Shown in pieces: positions 26,957 through 35,899 of a DNA stretch of 64,000 nt (position 1 is the first letter of the stretch; every line of letters starts with the position of its first letter). The DNA comes from Flavobacteriales bacterium (GTDB taxonomy: Bacteria > Bacteroidota > Bacteroidia > UBA10329), in the NCBI GenBank assembly GCA_018402015.1, contig JAGYJL010000004.1:25357-89356 (forward strand), read 5' to 3'. Both the position numbers and the translations under genes were made by a program. The notes under the pieces are model-generated. The model did not search any database. It saw only the letters and a program-made list of their open reading frames with translations, and had not been told where the DNA came from.

Positions 26957-28240
26957 ATGTCAGAGTCTATTATACAACAGGTACCAACCGTTTCAGATCT
27001 TGCCGAGAATCTTGTAGGTTCAGAGATCATCAAAATAGCTGGAGAGATCAATGCTCGGATTTCGCAGGGCGAGGATATCACTAATCTTACCATTGGCGAT
27101 TTCAATCCGGCAATTTATCCTCTACCTAAGGGTTTGCTCAACGAGATAATTGCTGCCTACGAGGCTGGTCATACCAACTATCCGCAGGCAAACGGTATGG
27201 AGGTGTTGCGAGAAGCGGTAAGCAATTACATTTCAAGTAGACAGAACCTGAAGTACTCTAAAGAGGATATCCTGATTTCGGGTGGAGCGCGACCATTGAT
27301 CTATGCAGCTTACAGAGCATTGGTGAATGAAGGCGAAAAGGTCATTTTTCCAATACCAAGTTGGAACAACAATCATTACACCTACCTCAATTTTGCTAAG
27401 CCGGTAGAAGTGGAGTGCACTCCTGAAAATAAATTTCTCCCAACTGCAGATGACATAAGACCACACGTTCAAGATGCAGCGCTGATTGCCTTGTGTTCTC
27501 CTCTTAATCCAACCGGAACGTCATTTACCAAAAAGGCGTTGGAGGAGATTTGTGATCTGATAATAGCTGAGAACAAAAGACGAGTAGGGCAGAAGCCACT
27601 TTATCTTCTTTACGACCAGATCTATTGGGCACTTACCTTAGGAAAGTCCAAGCACTACGACCCGGTTTCTTTACGCCCGGAAATGCGTGAATACACGGTT
27701 TATGTTGATGGAATTTCTAAAGCATTTGCAGCTACTGGTGTACGTGTTGGTTGGGCGTTTGGTCCAACAAGGGTTATTGCCAAAATGAAAGCATTACTTA
27801 GCCATGTTGGAGCTTGGTCGCCAAAGCCCGAGCAAATTGCCACTGCAGCATTCCTTCAACGCGAAGATGCTGTAGAAGCAACCATTCAGAAGCACAGAGA
27901 CATGATCTCTGAACGAGTGAACAAACTATTCAACGGATTTTCTGCATTACGAGAAGTTGGCTATCCGGTAGATGCTATTCAGGCAGAAGGTGCCATGTAT
28001 CTCACTGTTAAAATTGACCTCGTTGGAAAAACAACCTCCGATGGAGAGTTGCTTCAAGACGCACAAGATGTAACCATGTTCCTTATTAAAAAGGCCAAGG
28101 TTGGAATTGTGCCATTCTATTGTTTCGGAGCTTCTAGACAGAGTCCGTGGTTCAGAATTTCAGTAGGAACACTCAAGACCGAATCGATCTCTGTTGTAAT
28201 TGAGAATCTCCGCGAGGCGTTAAGCCAATTCAGAAAATGA
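26957..28240 (+). CDS. Class I/II pyridoxal-phosphate aminotransferase
   Basis: 427 residues from MSESIIQQVPTV. Fold-type I features: GDFNPAIYPLP, TNYPQANGMEVLREAV, LCSPLNPTGT, the YDQIYWAL Asp/Tyr pair, and the PLP lysine in DGISKAFAATGVRVGW, with RISVGT carrying the substrate carboxylate Arg. It resembles aspartate aminotransferases; substrate cannot be assigned. The stop overlaps the manC start by 4 bp. Confidence 0.9.
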   Translation: MSESIIQQVPTVSDLAENLVGSEIIKIAGEINARISQGEDITNLTIGDFNPAIYPLPKGLLNEIIAAYEAGHTNYPQANGMEVLREAVSNYISSRQNLKYSKEDILISGGARPLIYAAYRALVNEGEKVIFPIPSWNNNHYTYLNFAKPVEVECTPENKFLPTADDIRPHVQDAALIALCSPLNPTGTSFTKKALEEICDLIIAENKRRVGQKPLYLLYDQIYWALTLGKSKHYDPVSLRPEMREYTVYVDGISKAFAATGVRVGWAFGPTRVIAKMKALLSHVGAWSPKPEQIATAAFLQREDAVEATIQKHRDMISERVNKLFNGFSALREVGYPVDAIQAEGAMYLTVKIDLVGKTTSDGELLQDAQDVTMFLIKKAKVGIVPFYCFGASRQSPWFRISVGTLKTESISVVIENLREALSQFRK

Positions 28241-29328
28241 GCAAAAGAAATCCAAATCACTATGTAGTGATAATGGCCGGTGGAGTCGGATCACGATTCT
28301 GGCCAATGAGCCGAACACCACATCCAAAGCAATTCATCGATATTCTAGGAACTGGAAAATCGTTGCTCCAACAGACCTACGAGCGATCGAAGAAAGTCGT
28401 TCCTGTTAAGAACATATTTATTGTTACCAATGCGGATTACAGATCGTTGGTAATGGAGCAATTGAAGGGAATAAAACCTTCTCAGATTCTTCTTGAGCCT
28501 GGTCGCAGGAATACTGCCCCATGCATTGCCTATGCAGCTTTCCGCATCAATGCCATCAATCCCGAAGCAAGTATGGTCGTAGCCCCTTCGGATCACCTTA
28601 TTTTGAAGGATAAGGAATACGTTGATCTGATAAATAAGGCCTTGGCCGAAGTAGAGCAGAAAGATGCGTTGATAACGCTTGGTATTACACCAACCCGACC
28701 TGATACTGGCTACGGCTATATTCAGTTTGAAGAAAGTGATGATGATCAAGGCGTACATAAGGTGAAAAGTTTTACCGAAAAGCCCGATCTGGCCATGGCC
28801 AAAGAGCTGGTAAAAAGCGGTGAATTCCTGTGGAATGCCGGTATTTTCATCTGGTCTGTAAAGAGCATTTTGAAGGCATTGGAAACGCACATGCCAGAAG
28901 AATTCCAGCTGTTCAACGAAGGAGCGGACAGGTTCAATACGCGCGATGAGAAGAAATTCATCCAAACGGCCTACATGCAGTGCAAAAGCATTTCCATCGA
29001 TTATGGTATCATGGAAAAAGCCAAGAACGTATTTACTCTTGCAGCCGATATTGGTTGGAGCGACCTAGGAACTTGGGGCTCGCTCTATTCTTATTCAAAC
29101 AAGGATGAGGAAGGCCACGTAATTCAAGGTCGGAACGTGTTGACCTATGATTCTAAGAACTGCATTGTGAATGTTCCAAAGCATAAATTGGTCGTTCTTC
29201 AGGGAATGAAGGATATGATCGTGGTAGAAAACGATGATATTCTGCTCATTTGCAAGCAATCAGACGAGCAGCAGATCAAGCGAATCGTTAACGATGTAAA
29301 AGCTACAAAAGGCGAGAAGTTCGTTTAG
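28237..29328 (+). CDS. manC: Mannose-1-phosphate guanylyltransferase
   Basis: 363 residues with the nucleotidyltransferase signature MAGGVGSRFWPMSRTPHPKQF, the sugar-binding PSDHLI, FTEKPD and WNAGIFIW, and the C-terminal SIDYGIMEKAKNV and DIGWSDLGTW. No fused PMI (phosphomannose isomerase) domain is present. It makes GDP-mannose for surface polysaccharides or glycoproteins. It overlaps the aminotransferase by ATGA and ends tail-to-tail with the next gene in TTAG. Confidence 0.95.
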   Translation: MSKRNPNHYVVIMAGGVGSRFWPMSRTPHPKQFIDILGTGKSLLQQTYERSKKVVPVKNIFIVTNADYRSLVMEQLKGIKPSQILLEPGRRNTAPCIAYAAFRINAINPEASMVVAPSDHLILKDKEYVDLINKALAEVEQKDALITLGITPTRPDTGYGYIQFEESDDDQGVHKVKSFTEKPDLAMAKELVKSGEFLWNAGIFIWSVKSILKALETHMPEEFQLFNEGADRFNTRDEKKFIQTAYMQCKSISIDYGIMEKAKNVFTLAADIGWSDLGTWGSLYSYSNKDEEGHVIQGRNVLTYDSKNCIVNVPKHKLVVLQGMKDMIVVENDDILLICKQSDEQQIKRIVNDVKATKGEKFV

Positions 29329-29672
29329 TCCTTTTGGTCTTCGGTTGGCTTTTTGCTGAACCCATATTTGGTGAGCCCAGCCACGTTAACCCAAAACATA
29401 GCGAAGTAATGCCCAGGAGCGAATACAGCTTCTAGGGCTTTCCCTTTTTTCTCTCCGTGTTCTGATACGCATGCTTTTCCTATGTAAGACATCCGTTTCC
29501 AGTGGTGCGACCACTTACCATTTGAACCATCTTCAAAAACTTCTTTAGCGGTTATTTTGATGCACAACGCATGCCCCTTGTGGTTACAATACTGCACGGG
29601 GTTTTCAGCCTCCTGAGAAAATCCAACAAAAGAGGCGCCAACAAACGTTATGACCAAAAGAAAACGGAGCAT
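29325..29672 (-). CDS. Small secreted protein of unknown function
   Basis: 115 residues: signal peptide MLRFLLVITFVGASFVGFSQ, then a Cys- and aromatic-containing domain (CNHKGHALCIKITAKEVFEDG... CVSEHGEKKGKALEAVFAPGHYFAMFWVNVAG). I do not recognise the family. It lies 47 bp downstream of fumC on the same strand. Its ATG (29670-29672) is inside the stem of a terminator-like hairpin and its first codons encode the U-run, so expression from a fumC read-through transcript would depend on melting that hairpin. Its stop overlaps that of manC. Confidence 0.72.
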   Translation of the reverse strand: MLRFLLVITFVGASFVGFSQEAENPVQYCNHKGHALCIKITAKEVFEDGSNGKWSHHWKRMSYIGKACVSEHGEKKGKALEAVFAPGHYFAMFWVNVAGLTKYGFSKKPTEDQKD

Positions 29673-29692
29673 GTTTGAATTAACATGCTCCG
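29656..29692 (-). terminator. Terminator-like hairpin after fumC, overlapping the next start codon
   Basis: On the minus strand an 11-bp perfect stem CGGAGCATGTT / AACATGCTCCG with a 6-base loop is followed by TTTTCTTTT. It begins 27 bases after the fumC stop. The ATG of the small secreted protein lies in the second arm. Confidence 0.82.
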
Positions 29693-29719
29693 CTCAGTAA
29701 AGTTTGTCGGTTGGGCGTC

Positions 29720-31117
29720 TTACAAACTACCGATCATCTTTTTAGGGTCAACCCACTCATCATATTCTTCAGAAGTAAGGTAGCCAAGAGACAGCGCAGC
29801 AGCTTTCAAGGTCGTTCCTTCTTCGTGTGCTTTACCAGCAATTTCGGCTGCTTTGTAGTAACCGATCTTGGTATTCAGCGCAGTCACAAGCATCAAGCTA
29901 TTGTTCACTAATTCGGTGATTCGTGAATGATTTGGTTCAATGCCTTGCGCACAATGCTCATCAAAAGAAACGCACGCATCTCCGATCAACCTTGCTGACT
30001 GAAGCACGTTGTAAGCCATTACTGGTTTGAACACGTTCAATTCGTAATGTCCTTGTGTTCCGGCAATGGTAACGGCCGTGTCGTTACCCATCACTTGCGC
30101 ACAGACCATCGTCAAAGCCTCGCATTGAGTTGGATTTACTTTTCCTGGCATAATAGAAGAACCTGGTTCGTTTGCCGGAATGATCAATTCGCCAATTCCT
30201 GAACGCGGTCCAGAAGCCATCATTCTGATGTCGTTGGCAATTTTATTCAAAGAAACCGCCAATTGCTTCAACGCTCCGTGTGTTTCAACCAATGCGTCAT
30301 GAGCTGCCAAAGCCTCAAATTTGTTCTCGGCAGATACGAATGGAAGACCCGAGAATTCAGCAATCTTTTTCGCTACCAGATCAGCGTATCCTGCTGGTGT
30401 GTTAATTCCTGTTCCAACAGCGGTTCCACCAAGTGCCAGTTCAGAAAGGTGGGCTAAGGTGTTGTTCAAAGCTCTTAAACCATGATCCAATTGCGAAACG
30501 TATCCGCTGAACTCTTGACCAAGTGTTAATGGTGTAGCATCCATCAAATGCGTACGCCCAATTTTTACCACATCTTTAAATGCTTCAGACTTGGCTTTCA
30601 GCGTATCACGCAGTTGCTTTACTCCAGGAATGGTATTCTCAACGATCAGCTTATAGCACGCAATGTGCATTCCTGTAGGATAGGTGTCGTTAGATGATTG
30701 ACTCTTGTTTACATCGTCATTCGGTTTTAAAACCTTTTCCTTGTCTGTTAAGCTTCCACCATTCAATACATGACCTCGGTTGGCAATTACCTCGTTTGCG
30801 TTCATGTTACTCTGCGTTCCCGAGCCAGTTTGCCATATAACCAACGGAAATTGGTCATCGTGCTTTCCTGCCAAAATCTCATCGCAAACGGCAGAGATCA
30901 AGTCTCTTTTTTCCTCAGCCAAAACGCCTAATTCGCAGTTGGTGTGTGCAGCTGCTTTTTTCAAATAGGCAAAACCATATACCACTTCTAAGGGCATGCT
31001 GGCCGCTGGTCCAATTTTGAAGTTGTTTCTAGAACGCTCCGTTTGCGCTCCCCAGTATTTATCGGCAGGTACTTGTACCTCGCCCATCGTATCTTTTTCT
31101 ATTCTGAAATCTGACAT
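29720..31117 (-). CDS. fumC: Fumarate hydratase class II
   Basis: 465 residues from the ATG at 31117 ([29 protein letters not shown]). Motifs: [13 protein letters not shown] near residue 105, [31 protein letters not shown] and the signature [13 protein letters not shown]. The enzyme hydrates fumarate to malate in the TCA cycle and needs no iron-sulfur cluster. A full promoter with -33 TTTG and -7 TAAATTTG lies upstream. Confidence 0.97.
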   Translation of the reverse strand: MSDFRIEKDTMGEVQVPADKYWGAQTERSRNNFKIGPAASMPLEVVYGFAYLKKAAAHTNCELGVLAEEKRDLISAVCDEILAGKHDDQFPLVIWQTGSGTQSNMNANEVIANRGHVLNGGSLTDKEKVLKPNDDVNKSQSSNDTYPTGMHIACYKLIVENTIPGVKQLRDTLKAKSEAFKDVVKIGRTHLMDATPLTLGQEFSGYVSQLDHGLRALNNTLAHLSELALGGTAVGTGINTPAGYADLVAKKIAEFSGLPFVSAENKFEALAAHDALVETHGALKQLAVSLNKIANDIRMMASGPRSGIGELIIPANEPGSSIMPGKVNPTQCEALTMVCAQVMGNDTAVTIAGTQGHYELNVFKPVMAYNVLQSARLIGDACVSFDEHCAQGIEPNHSRITELVNNSLMLVTALNTKIGYYKAAEIAGKAHEEGTTLKAAALSLGYLTSEEYDEWVDPKKMIGSL

Positions 31118-31147
31118 AATGAATGTTTTATCCGTGAGAATTGGCCG

Positions 31148-31178
31148 CAAATTTACCTGCCGTTTCGCAGCTTCCAAA
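31148..31178 (-). promoter_or_regulatory. Complete Bacteroidota-type promoter for fumC
   Basis: Minus strand: TTTG, exactly 19 bases, then TAAATTTG, an exact match to the -33 TTTG / -7 TAnnTTTG consensus and spacing. Start of transcription would lie near 31141, giving a leader of roughly 24 bases before the ATG at 31117. Confidence 0.65.
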
Positions 31179-31196
31179 CTCGGGTTGAAATATGGC

Positions 31197-31204
31197 TACT
31201 TTTG
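31197..31204 (+). promoter_or_regulatory. -7 box for the T9SS esterase
   Basis: TACTTTTG fits TAnnTTTG, 13 bp before the ATG at 31218 and 25 bp before the ATG at 31230. It is back to back with the fumC promoter. Confidence 0.4.
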
Positions 31205-31229
31205 AGGCTTACCATCAATGATATTCCTC

Positions 31230-32375
31230 ATGACAAGATTATTACCAATTGTAATTGCGCTTTTTGTTTCGCTAAGTGCGCTAGCACAGGTTCCATCCCT
31301 TCCTGGAACAATAACACACGAAGGATCGCAAAGAGCTTATCGCTTATATGTTCCAACGGTTTATGATGGTTCCGAAGCTGTACCCTTGGTTCTCAATCTT
31401 CATGGTTATGGCTCTAATGCCTTTCAGCAAGAGTTGTATGGCGATTTTAGAAGGATTGCCGACACGGCCAACTTCATTATTGTACATCCTGAAGGAACGT
31501 TGGATCCAACGAACAGCCAGTATTGGAATTCTTTTGGTGCAATGGGCGGAGTGGATGATGTGGATTTTCTCTCTGCTTTGATCGATTCCATTTCTGATGA
31601 GTATAACATTGACGCTGAGCGTATCTATAGCACAGGCATGAGCAACGGTGGTTTTATGAGCTACAAATTGGCCTGCGAATTGGGCGATCGCATTGCAGCC
31701 ATTGCTTCGGTTACAGGAACAATGGTTCAGACTGAATTGAACGCGTGCAACCCTGCACATCCTACTCCGATTTTGCAAGTGCACGGCACAAACGATCCAA
31801 CCGTACTCTACAACGGGAACCCTGCGCAGCAGATGGTTGCAATTGAATCGGTAGTGGATTTTTGGGTTCAGTTTAACAATTGTAACTCTACGGCTGCAGT
31901 TACAAGCGTGCCTGATATTGACATGACAGATATGTGCACTGCTGAGCATTATGTGTACACAGGTGGAGATAACGGCACTTCGGTCGAGTTCTTCAAAATC
32001 ATTGGTGGCGCGCATACGTGGCCAGGTTCTCCGGCCATCATTGCTTTTGATGTTACGAATCAGGATTTTTCTGCTTCGCTGGAAATCTGGAGATTTTTCA
32101 GTCAGTACAATCTTACCGATGTAGTAAGTGTTGAAGACCAACAGACACAACAAGATTGGTTCACCGTGTTTCCAAATCCAAGTTCAGAAGATATTACCAT
32201 ACGCTTGAATCAGCCTATGGCAAGCACATACAAACTCGTAAATACAGTTGGACAATTGATTGATGAAGGAACAATTGTTGGCAGTTTACAACTGGATATT
32301 GCAAAGGCAGGTATTTATTTCCTCACGATTTCCTCAGAACTCGGAACGGTAACGGAAAAATTGATTCGGGAATGA
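31230..32375 (+). CDS. Secreted PHB-depolymerase/feruloyl-esterase-like hydrolase with T9SS domain
   Basis: 381 residues from the ATG at 31230 (MTRLLPIVIALFVSLSALAQ, a clean signal peptide); ATG 31218 would add four residues. An alpha/beta hydrolase of the LpqC/esterase PHB family is seen: oxyanion region NLHGYGSNAF, nucleophile GMSNGG, acid in HGTNDP and His in GGAHTWPG. The C-terminal 75 residues form a T9SS type-A domain (FPNPSSEDITIRL ... AGIYFLTISSE). Predicted to be exported to the surface or medium to cleave an ester; the substrate is unknown. Confidence 0.88.
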   Translation: MTRLLPIVIALFVSLSALAQVPSLPGTITHEGSQRAYRLYVPTVYDGSEAVPLVLNLHGYGSNAFQQELYGDFRRIADTANFIIVHPEGTLDPTNSQYWNSFGAMGGVDDVDFLSALIDSISDEYNIDAERIYSTGMSNGGFMSYKLACELGDRIAAIASVTGTMVQTELNACNPAHPTPILQVHGTNDPTVLYNGNPAQQMVAIESVVDFWVQFNNCNSTAAVTSVPDIDMTDMCTAEHYVYTGGDNGTSVEFFKIIGGAHTWPGSPAIIAFDVTNQDFSASLEIWRFFSQYNLTDVVSVEDQQTQQDWFTVFPNPSSEDITIRLNQPMASTYKLVNTVGQLIDEGTIVGSLQLDIAKAGIYFLTISSELGTVTEKLIRE

Positions 32376-32408
32376 CGATTATCACTTGCTCGAATCCGCT
32401 ACAAGCCT

Positions 32409-32416
32409 TACTTTCG
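32409..32416 (+). promoter_or_regulatory. -7-like box before the small membrane protein
   Basis: TACTTTCG, 17 bp before the ATG at 32434, matches TAnnTTYG (C variant). Confidence 0.35.
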
Positions 32417-32433
32417 CCTCAAATTCTAACAAG

Positions 32434-32598
32434 ATGAGTGTCGGTATCGTTGTAATTTTCGCATATATGCTAATGGGATTCTGGATGTTGGTTTTCCTCG
32501 GACTTTGGATTCCGTTGATGGCAACATTGCTTTTCATGGAGCGGTTCAGCCCAGAAATGGGAGAGAAGTTGGCTGCGTTTATCGCACCACGCGACTAA
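32434..32598 (+). CDS. Small membrane protein (54 aa), unknown function
   Basis: MSVGIVVIFAYMLMGFWMLVFLGLWIPLMATLLFMERFSPEMGEKLAAFIAPRD: one long or two short hydrophobic helices and a short charged tail. The track start at 32386 is a TTG; the ATG at 32434, preceded by a TACTTTCG box, is better. A terminator for it lies 31 bp downstream inside the convergent arsC-like gene, which supports independent expression. I do not recognise the family. Confidence 0.65.
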   Translation: MSVGIVVIFAYMLMGFWMLVFLGLWIPLMATLLFMERFSPEMGEKLAAFIAPRD

Positions 32599-32601
32599 GA
32601 C

Positions 32602-32940
32602 TTAAAGTAACGTTATAAAGTTTTCAGGAGGCCGTCCCAAGACGGCCTTTTTTTGTTTCACAACAATAGGTCGCTCAATCAATTTCGGGTATTTCACCAT
32701 TGCCGCGATCCACTCATCATCTGAAAGTTCTTTGCCCTTGAAGTGATCTTTGAAATCGGCCTCGCCACGTCTTAATAGATCGTAAGGTTTGATTCCCAGC
32801 AGGGCAATTAATTCCTTCAATTCCGCTTCTGAAGGAACGTCATTCAAGTATTCAATGATCTCTGGTTCAATTCCTGCAGTGCGTATCAATTCCAAAGTTT
32901 GTCTGGATTTTGTGCAACGAGGGTTGTGATAGATCTTCAT
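32602..32940 (-). CDS. ArsC/Spx-family arsenate reductase-like protein
   Basis: 112 residues: NPRCTKSRQTLEL with the catalytic Cys near residue 9 and the C-terminal RPIVVKQKKAVLGRPPEN typical of glutaredoxin-dependent ArsC/YfgD proteins. Arsenate reduction is possible, but no ars genes are nearby and YfgD-like homologues are often of unknown role. It overlaps prfB by 4 bp and is probably cotranscribed with it. Confidence 0.88.
   Translation of the reverse strand: MKIYHNPRCTKSRQTLELIRTAGIEPEIIEYLNDVPSEAELKELIALLGIKPYDLLRRGEADFKDHFKGKELSDDEWIAAMVKYPKLIERPIVVKQKKAVLGRPPENFITLL
32629..32654 (+). terminator. Plus-strand terminator inside the arsC-like coding region
   Basis: Stem AGGCCGTC / GACGGCCT, loop CCAA, then seven T. 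It serves the small membrane protein gene but lies within the convergent arsC-like gene, where the same bases encode KKAVLGRPP. Confidence 0.8.
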
Positions 32941-34040
32941 CCTTCTGATTTTTCTTCGTTTCCGAACTGCAACAAGTATCCTTTGATGAATTTATTCAGG
33001 TTACCATCCATTACGCCCTGAATATCGGAGGTCTCAATACCTGAACGCAGGTCTTTGACAAGTTTATACGGATGGAAAACGTAGTTCCTGATCTGCGCTC
33101 CGAACTCAACTTTCATTTTTGAGCCTTCCACTTCGGCTCTCTTCTCCAATCGTTTTCGTAGTTCAATGTCGTAAAGTTGCGACTTGAGCAATTTCAAAGC
33201 AGCCTCTCGGTTGGCCAACTGTGATCGGCTTTCGGTGTTTCGAATAATGATACCACTTGGATGATGCGTTACACGAACTCCGGTCTCAACCTTATTCACG
33301 TTCTGTCCACCTGCACCGCCCGATCGGAAAGTATCCCAAGTAATATCGGCCGGATTGATCTCGATATTGATGGAGTCATCGACTACCGGATAAACGAAAA
33401 CAGAAGCGAACGAAGTGTGTCGTCTGGCATTACTATCGAACGGAGAGATTCGAACCAATCTGTGAACACCGTTCTCGCCTTTCAGGTTTCCGTAAGCGTA
33501 TTCTCCTTCTATCTGTAAAGAGCACGAACGTATTCCTGCAATATCGTCTTCCTGAATGTCGTTTTCTGTGACTTTGAAACCGTTCTTTTCGGCCCACATG
33601 ATGTACATACGCATGAGCATTCCTGCCCAATCACAGCTTTCTGTACCACCTGCACCAGAGTTGATCTCTAGCACTGCGCTCAGCTCGTCTCCTTCATCTC
33701 CTAGCATATTTCTGAACTCAAGGTCTTCCAAAAGTTCTGTGAATAATGCTTGTTGTACGCTAACCTCTTCTTCCGATGCCTCGCCTTCTTTATTGAATTC
33801 GTAAAGTACCACTAGGTCTTCTAAAGCGGTTTCTGCTTTAGCATAGGCTTTTGTCCATTCCTTTTTGGCATTGGTTTTTTTCATTAATGCTTCGGCCCGT
33901 TGTGGTTCGTCCCAAAAACCAGGGGCAAGGGTGGTTTGCGTTTCCTCTTCGATCTCTCGCAGTTTGCGGTCAATTTCCAAATAGCCGCGTAGGTCGGAAA
34001 GACGTTTTTTCAGATCTGTAAGTTGATCGTTTGTGATCAT
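32937..34040 (-). CDS. prfB: Peptide chain release factor 2
   Basis: 367 residues. RF2 features: the codon-recognition SPF (RISPFDSNARRHTSF) and the hydrolysis motif GGQ in SGGAGGQNVNKVETG. The place where many prfB genes carry an in-frame UGA and +1 frameshift reads RGYLEID in one continuous frame here, so autoregulatory frameshifting is absent. A TACATTTG box lies 34 bp upstream of the ATG. It ends in a 4-bp overlap with the arsC-like gene. Confidence 0.96.
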   Translation of the reverse strand: MITNDQLTDLKKRLSDLRGYLEIDRKLREIEEETQTTLAPGFWDEPQRAEALMKKTNAKKEWTKAYAKAETALEDLVVLYEFNKEGEASEEEVSVQQALFTELLEDLEFRNMLGDEGDELSAVLEINSGAGGTESCDWAGMLMRMYIMWAEKNGFKVTENDIQEDDIAGIRSCSLQIEGEYAYGNLKGENGVHRLVRISPFDSNARRHTSFASVFVYPVVDDSINIEINPADITWDTFRSGGAGGQNVNKVETGVRVTHHPSGIIIRNTESRSQLANREAALKLLKSQLYDIELRKRLEKRAEVEGSKMKVEFGAQIRNYVFHPYKLVKDLRSGIETSDIQGVMDGNLNKFIKGYLLQFGNEEKSEG

Positions 34041-34074
34041 AGTATTTCAGTTTTGGGGAGCTTTTCCCGTGCCG

Positions 34075-34082
34075 CAAATGTA
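34075..34082 (-). promoter_or_regulatory. -7 box for prfB
   Basis: TACATTTG on the minus strand fits TAnnTTTG; 34 bp separate it from the ATG at 34040. Confidence 0.45.
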
Positions 34083-34105
34083 AGACAAGTGCTGTTGCTT
34101 GAAAG

Positions 34106-34561
34106 TCAGCTTTCGCGAAGCATTTCGTTGATCAAAGAACTTTCAAAACCACGTTGAGCGGCAAAACGATAAATGGCAGATCTGCGCTTCCAAGGGTTCT
34201 TTTCTTTCAGCTTAGACTTCTTTTCTTCAATTGTATCTCGAAGTACACTTAGATAGCGGTCTTCATCAATTTCCGTAAGTCCGAGTTTCACGCACTTCGC
34301 ACTAACTTGGTGTTGTTTCAATCCTTGAATGATCTTTACACGCCCCCATTTTTTGATGTTGAATTTGCCGCGCACGTAGGTTCGGGCAAAGCGCTCTTCG
34401 TTGAGGAAATTTTCTCGCATCAAATCTAGAATGAAGTCGTCTCTCCATTCCATCGGAATTTCCAAATCCCACATTTTCTGAACAACATCCTGATGGCTGC
34501 GTTCCTGATAGGCGCAATACTTCTTCAGTTTTTCCAATGCCTCTTTTGGGCCTCCATCCAT
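34106..34561 (-). CDS. recX: RecX family regulatory protein
   Basis: 151 residues, small and basic, built of three-helix repeats: CAYQERSHQDVVQKMW, DLMRENFLNEERFARTYVRGKFNIKKWGRVKIIQGLK, and the C-terminal NPWKRRSAIYRFAAQRGFESSLINEML. RecX binds RecA and limits its filaments. recA is not adjacent here. The gene diverges from the MFS gene across 57 bp. Confidence 0.88.
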   Translation of the reverse strand: MDGGPKEALEKLKKYCAYQERSHQDVVQKMWDLEIPMEWRDDFILDLMRENFLNEERFARTYVRGKFNIKKWGRVKIIQGLKQHQVSAKCVKLGLTEIDEDRYLSVLRDTIEEKKSKLKEKNPWKRRSAIYRFAAQRGFESSLINEMLRES

Positions 34562-34598
34562 GCTTGAAAATTAACGATATGCGAAACAAAAAGCGGCA

Positions 34599-34606
34599 TA
34601 GCTTTG
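34599..34606 (+). promoter_or_regulatory. -7 box for the MFS transporter
   Basis: TAGCTTTG, 12 bp before the ATG at 34619, fits TAnnTTTG; the track start at 34604 (TTG) falls inside it. Confidence 0.45.
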
Positions 34607-34618
34607 CTGCCTATATCC

Positions 34619-35899
34619 ATGGAAAATAAACGCGCGCTAGCCCTTCTGTTCACATCCCATGTGGTTTCGAGTTTCGCGCAGGGCATTACCATGCTTTCCA
34701 TTCCATGGTATTTCGCTTCCATTGTCAACGAATCGGTGGTGTTCGGAAAAGTACTTGCCGTTGCCACATTCATCAGCATTTTTTGGAGCCTTTTTGCAGG
34801 AACACTCATCGACCGTTATCCACGAAAGAACATTTTCTGGATTGCATCTGTGGTTGGTTTTGTGGTGCTTGGAGCAGCTGGTATCTACGGAGAAGTGTAT
34901 CAGGAATCTCCCATTTGGTTGGTGGCCGCCATCTTCGTTTTCACCTTTTTCGGCTTCAATATCCATTACCCTAATCTCTACGCGTTTGCGCAGCAGCTGG
35001 CAGCCCGTGGCGATTACGGTCGGGTCAATTCGTTGATAGAAGTTTTAGGACAAAGCACGAATGTGCTTTCTGGGGCATTCGGAGCGGTTCTGCTTTCTGG
35101 AACAACGAGTGGTGCGATCGATCTGATGGGAGTTCAAATTTCTTTTCCGTTTGAGATTGAACGCTGGAGGATTTGGGAAATATTTCTGCTTGATGCAAGT
35201 ACGTACGCTTTGGCTGCGTGCATCATTCCGTTCATTAAATATGTTGATGCCAATCCGCTCCCTATCGATCTTGACCGAATTGCAGAACGGTTTAAGCGCG
35301 GATGGAGGTTTCTAATGATGAACAAGGAATTGCTCGTTTTCGGACTGGCGTCCTATTCCATCTTCGTTGTGCTTTTGGTAGAAGTCCAATTCTTGCTACC
35401 CATTTTTGTGGATAACCAACTGGAAGCAGGTGCAGATGTGTACGCAAGTAGCGAGGTTTATTTCGCGTTGGGAAGTCTGGCTGCTGGATTCCTCATTATG
35501 AAGCTGACCCGCAATCTGGCCCCTTCGAAAACCATTGTACTGCTCATGCTTATAGCTGGAACTTCATTTACAGTTATAGCATTTACCAAAAGCATTATAG
35601 GATTTTACCTCTTCTCCATTCTTATTGGTTTTACCAATGCAGGAACGAGAATCACGCGTGTTACCTTTCTGTTCAATCACGTGCCGAACAACATTATTGG
35701 CCGTGCCAACAGCATTTTTTACATCTACAACATTGCTAGTCGAGGTGTGCTCATCACCATTTTCTCGATGCCTTTCTTTTCGGCATCAAACAATATCATT
35801 TACAGCTATATGATCTGTGGCGGATTTATCCTTGTATCTGTAATTCCGCTGTTTCTTGCCTTGCCGAGATTGCAGACGATGAAAGTTCGCACCGAGTGA
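34619..35899 (+). CDS. Major facilitator superfamily transporter
   Basis: 426 residues with about 12 hydrophobic helices; loop 2-3 carries GTLIDRYPRKNIFW, the MFS motif A form, and the second half starts after a cytoplasmic loop (IDLDRIAERFKRGWRFL). It resembles MFS efflux proteins of the enterobactin-exporter/macrolide type, but substrate cannot be told. Its TGA is part of a TGATCA shared with the convergent gene. Confidence 0.88.
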   Translation: MENKRALALLFTSHVVSSFAQGITMLSIPWYFASIVNESVVFGKVLAVATFISIFWSLFAGTLIDRYPRKNIFWIASVVGFVVLGAAGIYGEVYQESPIWLVAAIFVFTFFGFNIHYPNLYAFAQQLAARGDYGRVNSLIEVLGQSTNVLSGAFGAVLLSGTTSGAIDLMGVQISFPFEIERWRIWEIFLLDASTYALAACIIPFIKYVDANPLPIDLDRIAERFKRGWRFLMMNKELLVFGLASYSIFVVLLVEVQFLLPIFVDNQLEAGADVYASSEVYFALGSLAAGFLIMKLTRNLAPSKTIVLLMLIAGTSFTVIAFTKSIIGFYLFSILIGFTNAGTRITRVTFLFNHVPNNIIGRANSIFYIYNIASRGVLITIFSMPFFSASNNIIYSYMICGGFILVSVIPLFLALPRLQTMKVRTE

